Positions 28,028 through 37,882 of a DNA stretch of 64,000 nt are shown here, in pieces (within the stretch, counting starts at the first letter, position 1; every line of letters begins with the position of its first letter). The DNA is from Gammaproteobacteria bacterium (GTDB taxonomy: Bacteria > Pseudomonadota > Gammaproteobacteria > HTCC5015), in contig JACDDA010000004.1 of the NCBI GenBank assembly GCA_013817245.1, positions 186,001 through 250,000 on the forward strand. Direction: 5' to 3'. The translations under genes and the position numbers were made by a program. The notes beneath the pieces are model-generated. The model saw only the letters and a list, made by a program, of their open reading frames with translations, was not told the DNA's origin and ran no database searches.

Positions 28028-29015
28028 CTAACATGATTTTTCCATCATCGGCGAGCTTTCGCGCAGTGGTTAAAATTTCACGCTGCGCCTCTTCGACTTC
28101 CGACAATTTGACCGGGCCACGCGATTCTAAATCGTCATGCAACATTTCAGCTGCGCGTTTTGACATATTCTTAAATACTTTATCTTGCATTTCGACACTA
28201 GAGCCTTTTAACGCCAACACTAATTTATCAGTTGAAACATCCCGCAATAAAGTTTGCATGCCGCGGTCGTCGATATCTAATAAATTTTCAAAAATAAACA
28301 TTTGATCTTGAATTTTAGAACTGACTTCAGCATCAATTTCATCGAGTTGACTAACGACACTTTCGCCTAATTTACCTTTTAAACTATTAAGAATTTCCGC
28401 CGCGACCCGTGTACCGCCCACATTGGCTACTTTAGTTTCAAAGTCACCACTAAAGCGCGTATTCAGCAATGAATCTAATTCGAGTAACGCTGATGGATGA
28501 ATACCATCGAGATTAGCAATGCGCATAACCACGTCACCGCGTATGTCTTCTGGCAACAAACCTAATACTGCGCCTGCTTGCTCTTTATCCAGATACACCA
28601 TCACAATGGCAATAATTTGTGGATGTTCTTTTTTTATCAACTCCGCGATCATGCGCGGATCCATCCATTTTAAAGTGTCTAGTCCTTTGGTATTCGCGCC
28701 CATCGAAATGCGCGATAAGATACTGCCGGCTTTTTCTTTACCCAAGGCTCGATTCAATACTTTGCGCAAATAATCATCAGCGCCGATACTCAGCGACGAT
28801 TGATTACCGACGCTTTGTGCAAACTCATCTAATACCGCGGCAATTTGTGGTTGTGTAACATTATTAAATTCGCGCATCGTCGTGCCGAGCATTTGCACTT
28901 CTTTAGGCGACATATGCTTGAGCACTTCAGCGGCTTGGTTTTCACCCAACGCCATTAGTAATAAAGCGGCGCGTTGCGCGCCATTTAGTTTGGGTAGCTC
29001 ACCATCAGCCATCAT
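28002..29015 (-). CDS. fliG: flagellar switch protein FliG
   Basis: About 338 residues from ATG 29015 (ATG 29012 is equally likely; the frame opens at TTG 29021). It has the armadillo-like N and middle domains (LLMALGENQAAEVLKHMSP, MDPRMIAELIKKEHPQIIA) and the C-terminal torque helix domain (FENLLDIDDRGMQTLLRDV). It binds FliF and contacts MotC. It overlaps the fliF stop and the fliH start. Confidence 0.95.
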   Translation of the reverse strand: MMADGELPKLNGAQRAALLLMALGENQAAEVLKHMSPKEVQMLGTTMREFNNVTQPQIAAVLDEFAQSVGNQSSLSIGADDYLRKVLNRALGKEKAGSILSRISMGANTKGLDTLKWMDPRMIAELIKKEHPQIIAIVMVYLDKEQAGAVLGLLPEDIRGDVVMRIANLDGIHPSALLELDSLLNTRFSGDFETKVANVGGTRVAAEILNSLKGKLGESVVSQLDEIDAEVSSKIQDQMFIFENLLDIDDRGMQTLLRDVSTDKLVLALKGSSVEMQDKVFKNMSKRAAEMLHDDLESRGPVKLSEVEEAQREILTTARKLADDGKIMLGGGGDDFV

Positions 29016-30639
29016 CGCCAACCCAATCCTTTACTACTTTAGCAACTCGTTTGGGATCATCGGTGGCCATTGCTCGTGCCATATTTAAAATATCACCATA
29101 CACATGTAAGGGTGCGGGCAATTGCGATGGATCTTGATTACGTGTTAATGCAGCTTGTGTATTACCCGCAATCGCCAAGGTACCTTTAGCGCCCGCAACA
29201 TCAGCAGCGCCTGCGGGCGTTTTATTCACATAACTGCGCAATGCCGGTCGCACGATGCCGAATAAAATAAATAACACTACACCTGCACCCGCCACTTGTT
29301 TAATCGCACTCCACACCCAGGCTTGTTTCCAAATAGGCTCTTGTACGACTTTTTCAACAATTTCTTCAGATTGAAATGCACTATTAAGAACGACTACGCT
29401 ATCACCTCGTGCTTCACGAAAACCAATCGCTTCTTTCACTAAATTATTAATTCGTTCAATTTCTTCAGGTGTCAGTGGTGTGCGTTGTTCTTTGCCACCT
29501 TTTTTGCTTTTGACGACATGGTCATCTACTACCACAGCCACACTTAAACGCTGTAAAGTTCCTTGAGCTTGACGCGTTCTACGAATCGTTTTATCTAATT
29601 CATAATTACGCATAGTACTGCGACTGCTATTGCCGGTAGTTTTAGTTTCATCTTCTGCTGTTTCAGGCGTTAAACTCGCACCTGCTGGCGGCGTATTCGA
29701 TAACGCGCCGGGTACACCGGCTGCGCCTAAGGCATTGTTACTTTGTGTTTCTTGTACTTTTTCAGAACGAATTTTATCGTTAGCCGGCGTAAATGTTTCT
29801 AACATGGCTTCATTCGTAGTGAAATCTATTTCTGCATTAACTTCTGCTTTAACGCGACCATAACCAACAATAGGCGTTAACAATGATTCAATACGTTGCG
29901 TGTATTCACTTTCTACTTGTCGACTATAATCAAATTGACTGCGCGTTAAGCCCATATTTTCATCAGAGGTGCGTGAAGATAATAAACGTCCAAATTGATC
30001 TACGATCGTTACGCGTGACGCTTCTAAATAAGGTACGCCGGACGCAACTACATTAACAATGGCTAATATTTGCCCGTCTTCTAAGGAACGTCCAGGCTTG
30101 GTTTTTAATAAAACTGACGCCGTTGTTTGAGATTGATTACGCACAAACACACTTTGTTTCGGAATAGCTAAATGCACACGTGCTGCTTCGATATTACGCA
30201 TTGAAGAAATACTGCGACTTAATTCGGTTTCTAAAGCATGTTGATAACGCGCGGTTTCAATAAATTGACTGGTGCCTAAACTACTGTCTTTGCGTAAAAT
30301 TTCCAAACCTTCAGCAGAACCCTCCGTTATGCCTGCGGAAGATAATTGCATGCGCGCTTGTTGGGCTTGATCAGTTGGCACCAACACCAAACCAGATTTT
30401 TCATCAATTTGATATGGGATATTACTCGAACGCAAAGCGTCAACCATTTCAGTTGCATCTCGGCCACTCATACTATTAAACACGGGGGTATACGAAGGTT
30501 TTAATGACCACAACGCAATGCCTACACCAATCGCTAATGCCGCAGCTAAACCAAATAAGGTTCCCATATGCTGGAATACGCCAGCCATATTAATGGAGAA
30601 ACCAGGTGCACGTGCTGTATATCCGCGGCTGTCAGCCAT
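29005..30639 (-). CDS. fliF: flagellar MS-ring protein FliF
   Basis: 544 residues. An N-terminal helix (about 23-45) and a C-terminal helix (about 440-460) flank periplasmic ring-building domains, with NIPYQIDEKSGLVLVPTDQ and ARVHLAIPKQSVFVR. The C-terminal tail (DDPKRVAKVVKDWVGDD) binds FliG. Gene order fliE-fliF-fliG is standard. Confidence 0.95.
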   Translation of the reverse strand: MADSRGYTARAPGFSINMAGVFQHMGTLFGLAAALAIGVGIALWSLKPSYTPVFNSMSGRDATEMVDALRSSNIPYQIDEKSGLVLVPTDQAQQARMQLSSAGITEGSAEGLEILRKDSSLGTSQFIETARYQHALETELSRSISSMRNIEAARVHLAIPKQSVFVRNQSQTTASVLLKTKPGRSLEDGQILAIVNVVASGVPYLEASRVTIVDQFGRLLSSRTSDENMGLTRSQFDYSRQVESEYTQRIESLLTPIVGYGRVKAEVNAEIDFTTNEAMLETFTPANDKIRSEKVQETQSNNALGAAGVPGALSNTPPAGASLTPETAEDETKTTGNSSRSTMRNYELDKTIRRTRQAQGTLQRLSVAVVVDDHVVKSKKGGKEQRTPLTPEEIERINNLVKEAIGFREARGDSVVVLNSAFQSEEIVEKVVQEPIWKQAWVWSAIKQVAGAGVVLFILFGIVRPALRSYVNKTPAGAADVAGAKGTLAIAGNTQAALTRNQDPSQLPAPLHVYGDILNMARAMATDDPKRVAKVVKDWVGDDG

Positions 30640-30649
30640 AAAACCTCAC

Positions 30650-30982
30650 CTAAACTTGCATGTTCATGACTTCTTGATACGCTGAAATTAATTTATTTCT
30701 TACTTGATTAAGCGCTTCGAACGAAATGCGCGCTTTTTGCATTTCAATCATAACGCTGGAAAGCTCTACATTAGGATCACCACTTTCAAACGCAGTGGCT
30801 AACTCACTTGCACTTTTTTGTACGTCATTCACTTCGTTAAGCGATTGCTTCAACAAATCTGTAAAGCCCGCGCGCTCAGTAGCATCACCAATTGGCATGC
30901 TATTTTCAAAGCCATCCAAGCCACTTTGTTTGGATAATTGACGAAGTTCTTTTAATACATCACTGACATTAATTTCATTCAT
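30650..30982 (-). CDS. fliE: flagellar hook-basal body adaptor FliE
   Basis: 110 residues; the C-terminal helix region ELSSVMIEMQKARISFEAL followed by QVRNKLISAYQEVMNMQV is the FliE signature. It joins the MS ring to the rod. Only 16 nt separate it from fleR, and no sigma54 site was found in that gap. Confidence 0.93.
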   Translation of the reverse strand: MNEINVSDVLKELRQLSKQSGLDGFENSMPIGDATERAGFTDLLKQSLNEVNDVQKSASELATAFESGDPNVELSSVMIEMQKARISFEALNQVRNKLISAYQEVMNMQV

Positions 30983-30998
30983 GTCGATGCCATCCCTA

Positions 30999-32333
30999 TT
31001 ACGCTGGAATTAAAATGCCCATTTCGCGCATTCTTGATAATTTATAACGCAAAGTGCGCGGGCTAATGCCTAATCGTTCCGCCGCTAATTTGCGACTGCC
31101 GCTGCCTGCTTGCAAAGCTTCTAAAATAACTTCGCTTTCATGTTTTTTATTCAACAAGGATAAAGATGCATCTGCGGGTTCTTGCGCATGAACCATAGCA
31201 TCAGTTGACTCAACATCGCTGTCCAATTGAAAATCTAACGCTTCAATCATGTCGCCATTACATACGACTAGCGCACGCTGCACTGCATTTTCTAATTCAC
31301 GAACATTACCGGGCCACGCGTATTGCATTAACTCATGTTTTGCCAAAGGACTTAATAATGGCAAATTAGAATAAGCATATCGGCGAATAAAATATTCGGC
31401 TAATGGAATAATGTCGTTTTTACGCGCGCGCAAAGGCACGGTTGTTAAAGGAAATACATTCAGCCGATAATACAAGTCTTCACGAAATGTGCCTTGCGCA
31501 ACGGCTAATTTTAAATCCCGATTGGTCGTCGCTAAGACGCGCACATTTAGTTTTATTAGTTCGCGTCCGCCTAAACGCTCAACTTCACGTTCTTGCAAGA
31601 CGCGTAATAATTTTGCTTGTAGATTTAAATCCATTTCTGAAATTTCATCTAACAATAATGTACCGTCTTGTGCTTGTTCAAATTTTCCCGGCGTACGCGC
31701 AATAGCGCCCGTAAAAGCCCCTTTTTCATAACCAAACAAAACCGCTTCCAGCATATTTTCAGGAATAGCCGCACAGTTAATGGCCACAAAAGCACCCGCC
31801 GCACGGGTAGAAGCGGCGTGAATATGACGTGCCAATACTTCTTTACCGGTACCACTTTCACCAGCAATCATGACGGCAATATCACTGCGCGCGACTTTTT
31901 TAGCTAACTCAAAAGTTTTTTGACTAGCCGCATCAACTGCGATTTCATTATTAGCAAAACTAGCAACAACTGTGTTTTCAGTGTATTTCGCCAACACATC
32001 TAACAAATCTGCGCTATTAAACGGCTTTACTAAATAATCATTAGCGCCTGCATGCAAGGCATTAACCGCGCGTTCTACTGTTGCATAAGCGGTCATTAAT
32101 ATCACGGGTATTTCTAAACCTTGTTGGCGAATTTTTTTAAGTAACTCATAACCATCCACCGGCTGCATTTGCACATCGCTGAGTATTACCGCGGGTCGGC
32201 TCTCGGCAATAGATGCTAATGCCGCGGCGCCGTTGCCTACACAATGCACCGTGTAATGCGGTTCTAAAGTATCCGCTAAGGCTTGACGTAATTCCTCATC
32301 ATCTTCAACAATGAGCACGTGATTATTGTTCAT
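30999..32333 (-). CDS. fleR: sigma54-dependent response regulator FleR/FlrC
   Basis: 444 residues. Receiver domain (1-120, VEDDEELRQ, phospho-Asp in VILSDVQMQP), sigma54 AAA+ domain with [14 protein letters not shown] and DEISEMDLNLQAKLL, and a Fis-type HTH at the C-terminus (SRKLAAERLGISPRTLRYKL). With its kinase FleS it activates middle flagellar genes such as hook-basal body operons. 21 nt after fleS. Confidence 0.93.
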   Translation of the reverse strand: MNNNHVLIVEDDEELRQALADTLEPHYTVHCVGNGAAALASIAESRPAVILSDVQMQPVDGYELLKKIRQQGLEIPVILMTAYATVERAVNALHAGANDYLVKPFNSADLLDVLAKYTENTVVASFANNEIAVDAASQKTFELAKKVARSDIAVMIAGESGTGKEVLARHIHAASTRAAGAFVAINCAAIPENMLEAVLFGYEKGAFTGAIARTPGKFEQAQDGTLLLDEISEMDLNLQAKLLRVLQEREVERLGGRELIKLNVRVLATTNRDLKLAVAQGTFREDLYYRLNVFPLTTVPLRARKNDIIPLAEYFIRRYAYSNLPLLSPLAKHELMQYAWPGNVRELENAVQRALVVCNGDMIEALDFQLDSDVESTDAMVHAQEPADASLSLLNKKHESEVILEALQAGSGSRKLAAERLGISPRTLRYKLSRMREMGILIPA

Positions 32334-32354
32334 ATTGATTGCCTCACGTTATAT

Positions 32355-33584
32355 TCAATTCAATCGTTTACTAGGTACCCGACGTGTCGGTGCGGGATAA
32401 CTCGATAGAAAATCTTTATTGCTTTTTATTTGTGGCAAGGTAATAACAAAACATGCACCACCTTCTAAAGCACTAGCGACATTCACGCTACCTTCGTGCA
32501 ACTCAATAACTGTTTTAACAATAGCCAGACCTAAACCAGTACCATTTGCACGGGTGGTAAAGAATGGTTCGAATATATGTTGTCGATGTTGATCGGCAAT
32601 GCCAGGCCCGTTATCGCTGATACGTAATTCAAGCAAATTTCCAAGATGACGAGTTTGAATTTTAATATGGGTACCCGCACCACCGGCTTCGATGGCGTTG
32701 TTACAAATATTATGCAAAGCGCCCAAAAAAGCCGCAGAATTAATTTCTAAATTAACGTTACCGGCTTGGTTATCAATACTAAGAGTAATATGTTGGCGTT
32801 CGGCAATAGGCAAAAAAGTGGCTTTTAATTGCTCGAACAAACTGAGCAGATTAATATTTTGTTTGTCTGTTTGGTGGCCTTTTACAAACAACAACAAATC
32901 ATTGATCGTAGCTTCCATCGTATATAAACATTGTTGAATTCGACCCGTTACACGTTTGCGTTCATGCAAACCCACATTTTCGCGCTGTAAATTGCCTACA
33001 TATAAAAAAGCGGAAGCCAGTGGCGTACGCAACTGATGCGCTAATTCTCCCACCATGCGGCCCAAACCCGCTAAACGCTCTTGATGTTGCAAACTACTTT
33101 GTAGGCCGCGTGATGCAGTGATATCGCTGAGCAAGACTAAGCGCTCTGCACTACCTTCTAGGTTTTTTAAGGCTAAATTAATTAAATGGCCATTGCGTAA
33201 CTTAACTTCACCGGTAGGTGATTCATCGGCTGTCATGTGGCGTTGAATAATATTTTGCCAATATTGGCCACGTAAGCGAGGTTCTAATAACTTTTCTGCT
33301 GCTACATTACAATCAGTAATAATGCCAGTTTCATCAATGACTAACACACCGCCGGGCAATGCAGAAATGAGCGTTTGTAAGCGCGTCGCTAGTTTTTCTT
33401 TAGCGTGTAATTCTTTTAAACGTTCGTCTTGAGCTTTGGATAATTGCAAGGTCAAGGTTTCAACTTTGAGTTGCAGTTCTTGATAATGACTCGTCAGTGT
33501 TGCGGATACATGATTAAACGCGTCAAAGACTTGTTCTAATTTTGCTTGTGGCGAGATGCCATCGACCGGCTTGCTCATATCCAA
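32355..33584 (-). CDS. fleS: sensor histidine kinase FleS/FlrB
   Basis: 409 residues, no membrane helices. Coiled-coil start (about 25-65), PAS domain (about 70-170, GVLVIDETGIITDCN), HisKA with the phospho-His in MVGELAHQLRTPLASA, and HATPase_c with NICNNAIEAG, DNGPGI and GTGLGLAIVKTVIELHEG. It phosphorylates FleR. A sigma54-type promoter sits upstream, in line with FleQ control of fleSR. Confidence 0.93.
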   Translation of the reverse strand: MDMSKPVDGISPQAKLEQVFDAFNHVSATLTSHYQELQLKVETLTLQLSKAQDERLKELHAKEKLATRLQTLISALPGGVLVIDETGIITDCNVAAEKLLEPRLRGQYWQNIIQRHMTADESPTGEVKLRNGHLINLALKNLEGSAERLVLLSDITASRGLQSSLQHQERLAGLGRMVGELAHQLRTPLASAFLYVGNLQRENVGLHERKRVTGRIQQCLYTMEATINDLLLFVKGHQTDKQNINLLSLFEQLKATFLPIAERQHITLSIDNQAGNVNLEINSAAFLGALHNICNNAIEAGGAGTHIKIQTRHLGNLLELRISDNGPGIADQHRQHIFEPFFTTRANGTGLGLAIVKTVIELHEGSVNVASALEGGACFVITLPQIKSNKDFLSSYPAPTRRVPSKRLN

Positions 33585-33684
33585 TATCCCTATCGTGTTA
33601 TTGCCTGTTTAATCCTGAGTAAGAAAGCTGGCTCCTTGCCAATATTCCTTATCATTTGCACTACATTTCGCTACATTTCTATCT

Positions 33685-33703
33685 TTGCAATATATGTGCC
33701 TAC
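33685..33703 (-). promoter_or_regulatory. sigma54-type promoter upstream of fleSR
   Basis: Minus strand TAGGCACATATATTGCAA: GG and GC are 10 nt apart, and TAGGCAC and TTGCA fit the sigma54 consensus. It lies in the 176-bp fleQ-fleS gap, about 100 nt before the fleS start, the expected target of FleQ. Confidence 0.7.
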
Positions 33704-33760
33704 TGCTATTGTCAAAAAGACGACACCGCCATTTTTATTACGCTGGTTTTAAGCTGGCGC

Positions 33761-35053
33761 TTATGCCAAACGCTGCATACCGTATTTTCGTAACTTCTCA
33801 ACCAAAGTAGTTCTACCCAAGCCTAATAACTTAGCGGCTTGCGCTACCACGCCTTCGGATTTATCTAGCGCTTGTTGCAATAAATCTTTTTCCAAATCAG
33901 CGAGAAAGTTTTTGAGATCAACGCCGTCAGCCGCTAAACGTACTTTCGCTAATAATTGTTGCGGCGTGCAATGGCTGGAAGTTATTTCATTATTTACATT
34001 TGTCGGCATATTAGGCGATATAGGGGTCGCAGTAGCCGCAGCAGTAGCGGCTTGAGGGTTACTGACGCGCCGTGGTGCAGTGAATTCTAATTGCACCGGC
34101 GGATGTAGAAAATAACCACTGGCAAAGCCATGAAATTTTTCTGGCAACATATCAGCCGTAACAATTTCACCAGGATATAAAATACATAAACGTTCAATGA
34201 CATTGGATAATTCACGAATATTTCCCGGCCATTCATACGCCATCAATGCATCTAAAGCATCATCACTGAGCACAATAGCGTCACGCACATGCGATAAATC
34301 TAAGATCAAGGCATTAATTAATACCGGCAAATCTTCTTTGCGCGAACGCAAGGGCGGCATTTCGATGGGGAAAACATTTAAACGATAATATAAATCTTCA
34401 CGGAACTGATTAGCCCGAATCCGTTCTTCTAAGCGACGGTGCGTTGCGGCTAAAATTCTGACGTCGGCGACTTGAGTTTTATTGCTGCCCACACGTTCAA
34501 AGGTACGCTCTTGTAACACACGCAATAACTTGACTTGCATATCTAAGCTCATGTCACCTATTTCATCTAAAAATAAGGTGCCGCTTTCTGCCATCTCAAA
34601 ACGTCCCGGACGAGAATTCAACGCGCCGGTAAATGCACCCTTTTCATGACCAAACAATTCGCTTTCCATCAGCTCGGAAGGAATGGCGCCGCAATTCACT
34701 GGCACAAAGGTGTTATTACAGCGTAAGGAGTATCGATGAATTTCGCGCGCGACAATTTCTTTACCCGTGCCGGATTCACCCAGAATTAAAACGCTAGCAT
34801 TGGTTTTAGCGACCTTAGCGATTAATTGACGCACACGATTAATCGCATCACTTTGGCCATCGAGCGACACTAAAGTGGCGGGAGTTTTACGGAGTTTGCT
34901 GCTACCAGCGGTAATAATAGAATTTGTGTGCGGTGGATTCGAGGAATAAACGTTACTGTCTTTTAATAAATTCGCAGATATGCTGGGATTAGTTTGCCAT
35001 GCGTGAGAAATGGCTTCGTTAGCAACACCAACATAAACGGTATGATCTTCCAT
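33761..35053 (-). CDS. fleQ: flagellar master regulator FleQ/FlrA, lacking the N-terminal domain
   Basis: 430 residues from ATG 35053, which has GGAGG 5 nt upstream; the upstream TTG is rejected. The sigma54 AAA+ domain is very close to FleQ ([41 protein letters not shown]) and ends in a Fis-type HTH ([21 protein letters not shown]). The usual N-terminal receiver-like FleQ domain (about 120 residues) is replaced by about 65 unstructured residues. The c-di-GMP-contacting LFRS motif aligns with TLVS, so its Arg is missing. It probably starts the flagellar cascade. Confidence 0.9.
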   Translation of the reverse strand: MEDHTVYVGVANEAISHAWQTNPSISANLLKDSNVYSSNPPHTNSIITAGSSKLRKTPATLVSLDGQSDAINRVRQLIAKVAKTNASVLILGESGTGKEIVAREIHRYSLRCNNTFVPVNCGAIPSELMESELFGHEKGAFTGALNSRPGRFEMAESGTLFLDEIGDMSLDMQVKLLRVLQERTFERVGSNKTQVADVRILAATHRRLEERIRANQFREDLYYRLNVFPIEMPPLRSRKEDLPVLINALILDLSHVRDAIVLSDDALDALMAYEWPGNIRELSNVIERLCILYPGEIVTADMLPEKFHGFASGYFLHPPVQLEFTAPRRVSNPQAATAAATATPISPNMPTNVNNEITSSHCTPQQLLAKVRLAADGVDLKNFLADLEKDLLQQALDKSEGVVAQAAKLLGLGRTTLVEKLRKYGMQRLA

Positions 35054-35231
35054 GATCGCCTCCAAGGCATATTGAACTTTTTATTTTCAAACCGACAATT
35101 CCTTGTCAGTAGCAGTGGAGTTAGTTTACTTAAACGTCAAACTAATGCTATCTAAAATTCAACACACATTATTTGAAATCTAAAATTTGATAGCCTTTGA
35201 TCGGCTTTTTGGCGCGGTCGTCAATTGCCTG

Positions 35232-35546
35232 TCAAAAATTTTGTTGAGTGTATGCACCTAACATTTTTTTGGCGCGTTTATTTTGTGCGGTTTCGTTTAA
35301 TAATTCTTCACGCGCTTGGCGCGCAATTTCCAACACTTGCAAATCAATGTCGGCAAGCGCTTGTAGCAAGCTAACATAATTTAATAACTCGGTAACCGGC
35401 ACATTTGCAAAAAGTCGTTCGTAACGACCATGCAATTCGCGTATTTGCAAATTTAAGGTTTCCCAATCGGCTTCTTGTGCTAGCGACAACAACCGTTGAT
35501 TGTCGCTAACCAGACTATCGATTTCTTTTTGTAATGTGAGCGACAT
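35232..35546 (-). CDS. fliT: flagellar chaperone FliT
   Basis: 104 residues, all-helical, charged; FliT-like by sequence (WETLNLQIRELHGRYERLF) and by position directly after fliS (1 nt gap) and fliD. FliT chaperones the filament cap FliD. The 178-bp gap to fleQ holds a short hairpin (AGCC/GGCT near 35190) but no strong T-run on the minus strand. Confidence 0.78.
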   Translation of the reverse strand: MSLTLQKEIDSLVSDNQRLLSLAQEADWETLNLQIRELHGRYERLFANVPVTELLNYVSLLQALADIDLQVLEIARQAREELLNETAQNKRAKKMLGAYTQQNF

Positions 35547-35547
35547 A

Positions 35548-35955
35548 TTAAAACTGCTTACGCTGATCCGTAGGTATAGAAACCCATGCTTGTCGAATGG
35601 TGTTAATAAGATCCGCTACGCTTTCCATCGCCTTTTCATCGTTATTAAGTTTTGCGTCAATAATCGTGCGTTGAATGTAGTCATATAATTCGTCTAAATT
35701 TTTCGCGATTTCTAAGCCATTATCAAAATCTAGCGAACTGCGCAAAGCATCCAAGATCGCAATAGACTTATCAATAGATGAACACTTCATGACCGTATCA
35801 CGCATGCGCATACCCATGCGCGCTTTCGCCATATGCTCGGAGACGCCATTTAATAACATTTCAATTAAGTGGTGCGGATCCGCGCATTCAACACCTGCGT
35901 AGGTATTGCTTTGCCGATAAGCTTTTAGTCCTTGCTGATAAGCGCTAAAACTCAT
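35548..35955 (-). CDS. fliS: flagellin export chaperone FliS
   Basis: 135 residues. Typical FliS start (YQQGLKAYRQSNTYAGVECADPHHLIEMLLNG, here cited by AYRQSNTYAGVECADPHHLI) and the IDKSIAILDALRSSLDF segment. It binds the C-terminal helix of FliC and prevents premature polymerisation. Confidence 0.93.
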   Translation of the reverse strand: MSFSAYQQGLKAYRQSNTYAGVECADPHHLIEMLLNGVSEHMAKARMGMRMRDTVMKCSSIDKSIAILDALRSSLDFDNGLEIAKNLDELYDYIQRTIIDAKLNNDEKAMESVADLINTIRQAWVSIPTDQRKQF

Positions 35956-35982
35956 GTTACAACTCCTTGATGTGGTTATTTA

Positions 35983-37344
35983 TTACTTAGCGGTCAGCGC
36001 AGTTAATTGTTGAGTTAAATAATTGCTAGTTGTTTGCAATTGTCCCATTAAGCTATCCAGAGCCGTAAATTTTGCATACATACGCTTTTCAGTTTGCTCT
36101 AAACGATAACTAGTTTGCTCAATACGCGAGTCTACTTGTTTGGTGCGGCTGTTTAAGGCATTCGTGCGCAAGGAAATCACGCCGTCTGATTTGACATAGC
36201 TATTAATAAAAGTATCGAGCTTTTCACCCAAGCTGCCGGCATTACTGGTATCAAAGAAGCTTTGTAAGCTTGCTAAGTTACTGCCAATTGCCGCATCGAA
36301 TTTGCTGGCGTTAATTGATAATTTACCCGCATCATCAAATTCAAATCCAACTTCAAAGCCATACGTGATACTGCTACTTATATTGGCTTTATTTAAAAAT
36401 ACATCTTTCATGCGTGATTCTAAGGTCAGTAGCATGCCATCATTCGCCAAGGCACCTTTCCTTAAATCGCGTATTACTTTGATTGCATCGTTATAGGCTT
36501 TTACTAAGGTATCGACTTTTTTACTGATCGCCCCCGTGTTTTTACTGGTCGTAATAGTAGCAAGGCCTGCATCTTTTAAATTTAAAGTAATGCCGCTAAT
36601 CACGCCATTAATAGCATTACTAGAACGCGTAATCGTAAAACCATCAACTTCCACTATCGCATTTTTCACGACATTCACTACCGATAAACTATTGGCGCCG
36701 GTGGTATAGGACAAAGCCGACAATCCATTTAAATCAAGGTTATTAGTGTCATCATCAACAACAATGGCTTCAATGGCATTATCTAAACCGCTCTGTTTAG
36801 CGGTTAAGACTAATCGCGTACCGCCATCTTCGTTAATTAAACTGGCGGTTACTGCATTATTAGCACTGGCATTATTAATAGCATCACGAATACCCGCTAA
36901 GGTATTGTTGCTATTATCGATCGTTAAATTTAGTGAAGTCGCGCCCGCATTAATCGTTAAACTGCCGGTGCCAACAACGGTGGCAGAATCTGTGTAGGTT
37001 TTTGATGCGAGACGATGCGTAGTCGCTAATTGAGTAACATTGATGGTATGCGTTTCCGCTGCTGCGGTTGCATCCGCGCTGGCGGTGACAATCGCGTTAT
37101 CGGAACTGCTGGTTAAATAATTATTAAAGGCATTGGTTTCGCCCAGCGTTTGTACCGCAGTTTGAAAAGTTGCCAGACTACTTTTAAGTTTACCGAGCGA
37201 ACTTACTTGAACTTGAATGTCATTTTTTTTGCTTTGCAGCGCTTGCAAGGGCTTAGCTTCCAGCTTCATGAGCTGGGTTACTAATGAATTCACGTCTATA
37301 CCAGAACCTATGCCTGGAGAACTAATTCCCGTAGAACCAACCAT
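35983..37344 (-). CDS. fliD: flagellar filament cap protein FliD
   Basis: 453 residues. N-terminal ISSPGIGSGIDVNSLVTQLM is the FliD signature; Ala/Thr/Asn-rich outer domains and a C-terminal coiled coil (TKQVDSRIEQTSYRLEQTEK) follow, with FTALDSLMGQLQ near the end. It caps the filament and folds flagellin. 54 nt after flaG. Confidence 0.94.
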   Translation of the reverse strand: MVGSTGISSPGIGSGIDVNSLVTQLMKLEAKPLQALQSKKNDIQVQVSSLGKLKSSLATFQTAVQTLGETNAFNNYLTSSSDNAIVTASADATAAAETHTINVTQLATTHRLASKTYTDSATVVGTGSLTINAGATSLNLTIDNSNNTLAGIRDAINNASANNAVTASLINEDGGTRLVLTAKQSGLDNAIEAIVVDDDTNNLDLNGLSALSYTTGANSLSVVNVVKNAIVEVDGFTITRSSNAINGVISGITLNLKDAGLATITTSKNTGAISKKVDTLVKAYNDAIKVIRDLRKGALANDGMLLTLESRMKDVFLNKANISSSITYGFEVGFEFDDAGKLSINASKFDAAIGSNLASLQSFFDTSNAGSLGEKLDTFINSYVKSDGVISLRTNALNSRTKQVDSRIEQTSYRLEQTEKRMYAKFTALDSLMGQLQTTSNYLTQQLTALTAK

Positions 37345-37398
37345 AATGGCACCCTCAAAACAACGTCGTGCCTAAGCATCAGCAAAATCAGTGCCGTT

Positions 37399-37791
37399 TT
37401 AGCCTTTGGCTTCTAACAACACACCCAAAGGCTCGCCACCGTCTTCGCTTAACGATGCTTTAATAGCGCGCGCAACGGCTACGACTTGTTCGGGTGGAAA
37501 TTGGCGTATTACTTTATCGGTAGCACTATCAATTACTTTGATAATCGTTTTGCCACTCGCATCATCTAAACTAAATTGCAGCTGATGTTTAGTTGCTTGA
37601 ATGCTGGCATTAAATGCGTTGGTTAATTCACGCATTTCAGCAATGCCGGGGACAGGATGCTCAATATCCGTTTGGGCTGGCAATACTTCACCATCAACCG
37701 GCAAACCTTTGCCTGGTTTTGCAAACGGCGAAAAATTCGCCTCCTGCGGACGGCGAACATAATCCATTTTCGTAGAAATATCGGTACTCAT
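37399..37791 (-). CDS. flaG: FlaG-family flagellar protein
   Basis: 130 residues; a disordered N-terminal half and a C-terminal FlaG domain with LQFSLDDASGKTIIKVIDSATDKVIRQFPPEQVV (core: TDKVIRQFPPEQ). It lies between fliC and fliD as in Pseudomonas and Vibrio, where FlaG affects filament length. Its promoter must lie in the 91-bp gap that also holds the fliC terminator; no sigma28 or sigma54 match was found there. Confidence 0.9.
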   Translation of the reverse strand: MSTDISTKMDYVRRPQEANFSPFAKPGKGLPVDGEVLPAQTDIEHPVPGIAEMRELTNAFNASIQATKHQLQFSLDDASGKTIIKVIDSATDKVIRQFPPEQVVAVARAIKASLSEDGGEPLGVLLEAKG

Positions 37792-37829
37792 ATTGATATC
37801 CTCGACTATTTATATCCTCATTACGTTAT

Positions 37830-37868
37830 TAAAAACCGAATGGAAGATGAAGCGTAACTTCATCTTCC
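37830..37868 (-). terminator. intrinsic terminator of fliC
   Basis: Minus strand: GGAAGATGAAG, loop TTACG, CTTCATCTTCC, a perfect 11-bp stem, then ATTCGGTTTTTAAT. It starts about 15 nt after the fliC stop. Confidence 0.85.
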
Positions 37869-37882
37869 GACGGCCTATTACT

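Noticed and set aside
37345-37398. sigma54-like site before fliD (GGCACGACGTTG)
   Set aside because: The -24 half is good, but the required GC 10 nt later reads TT.
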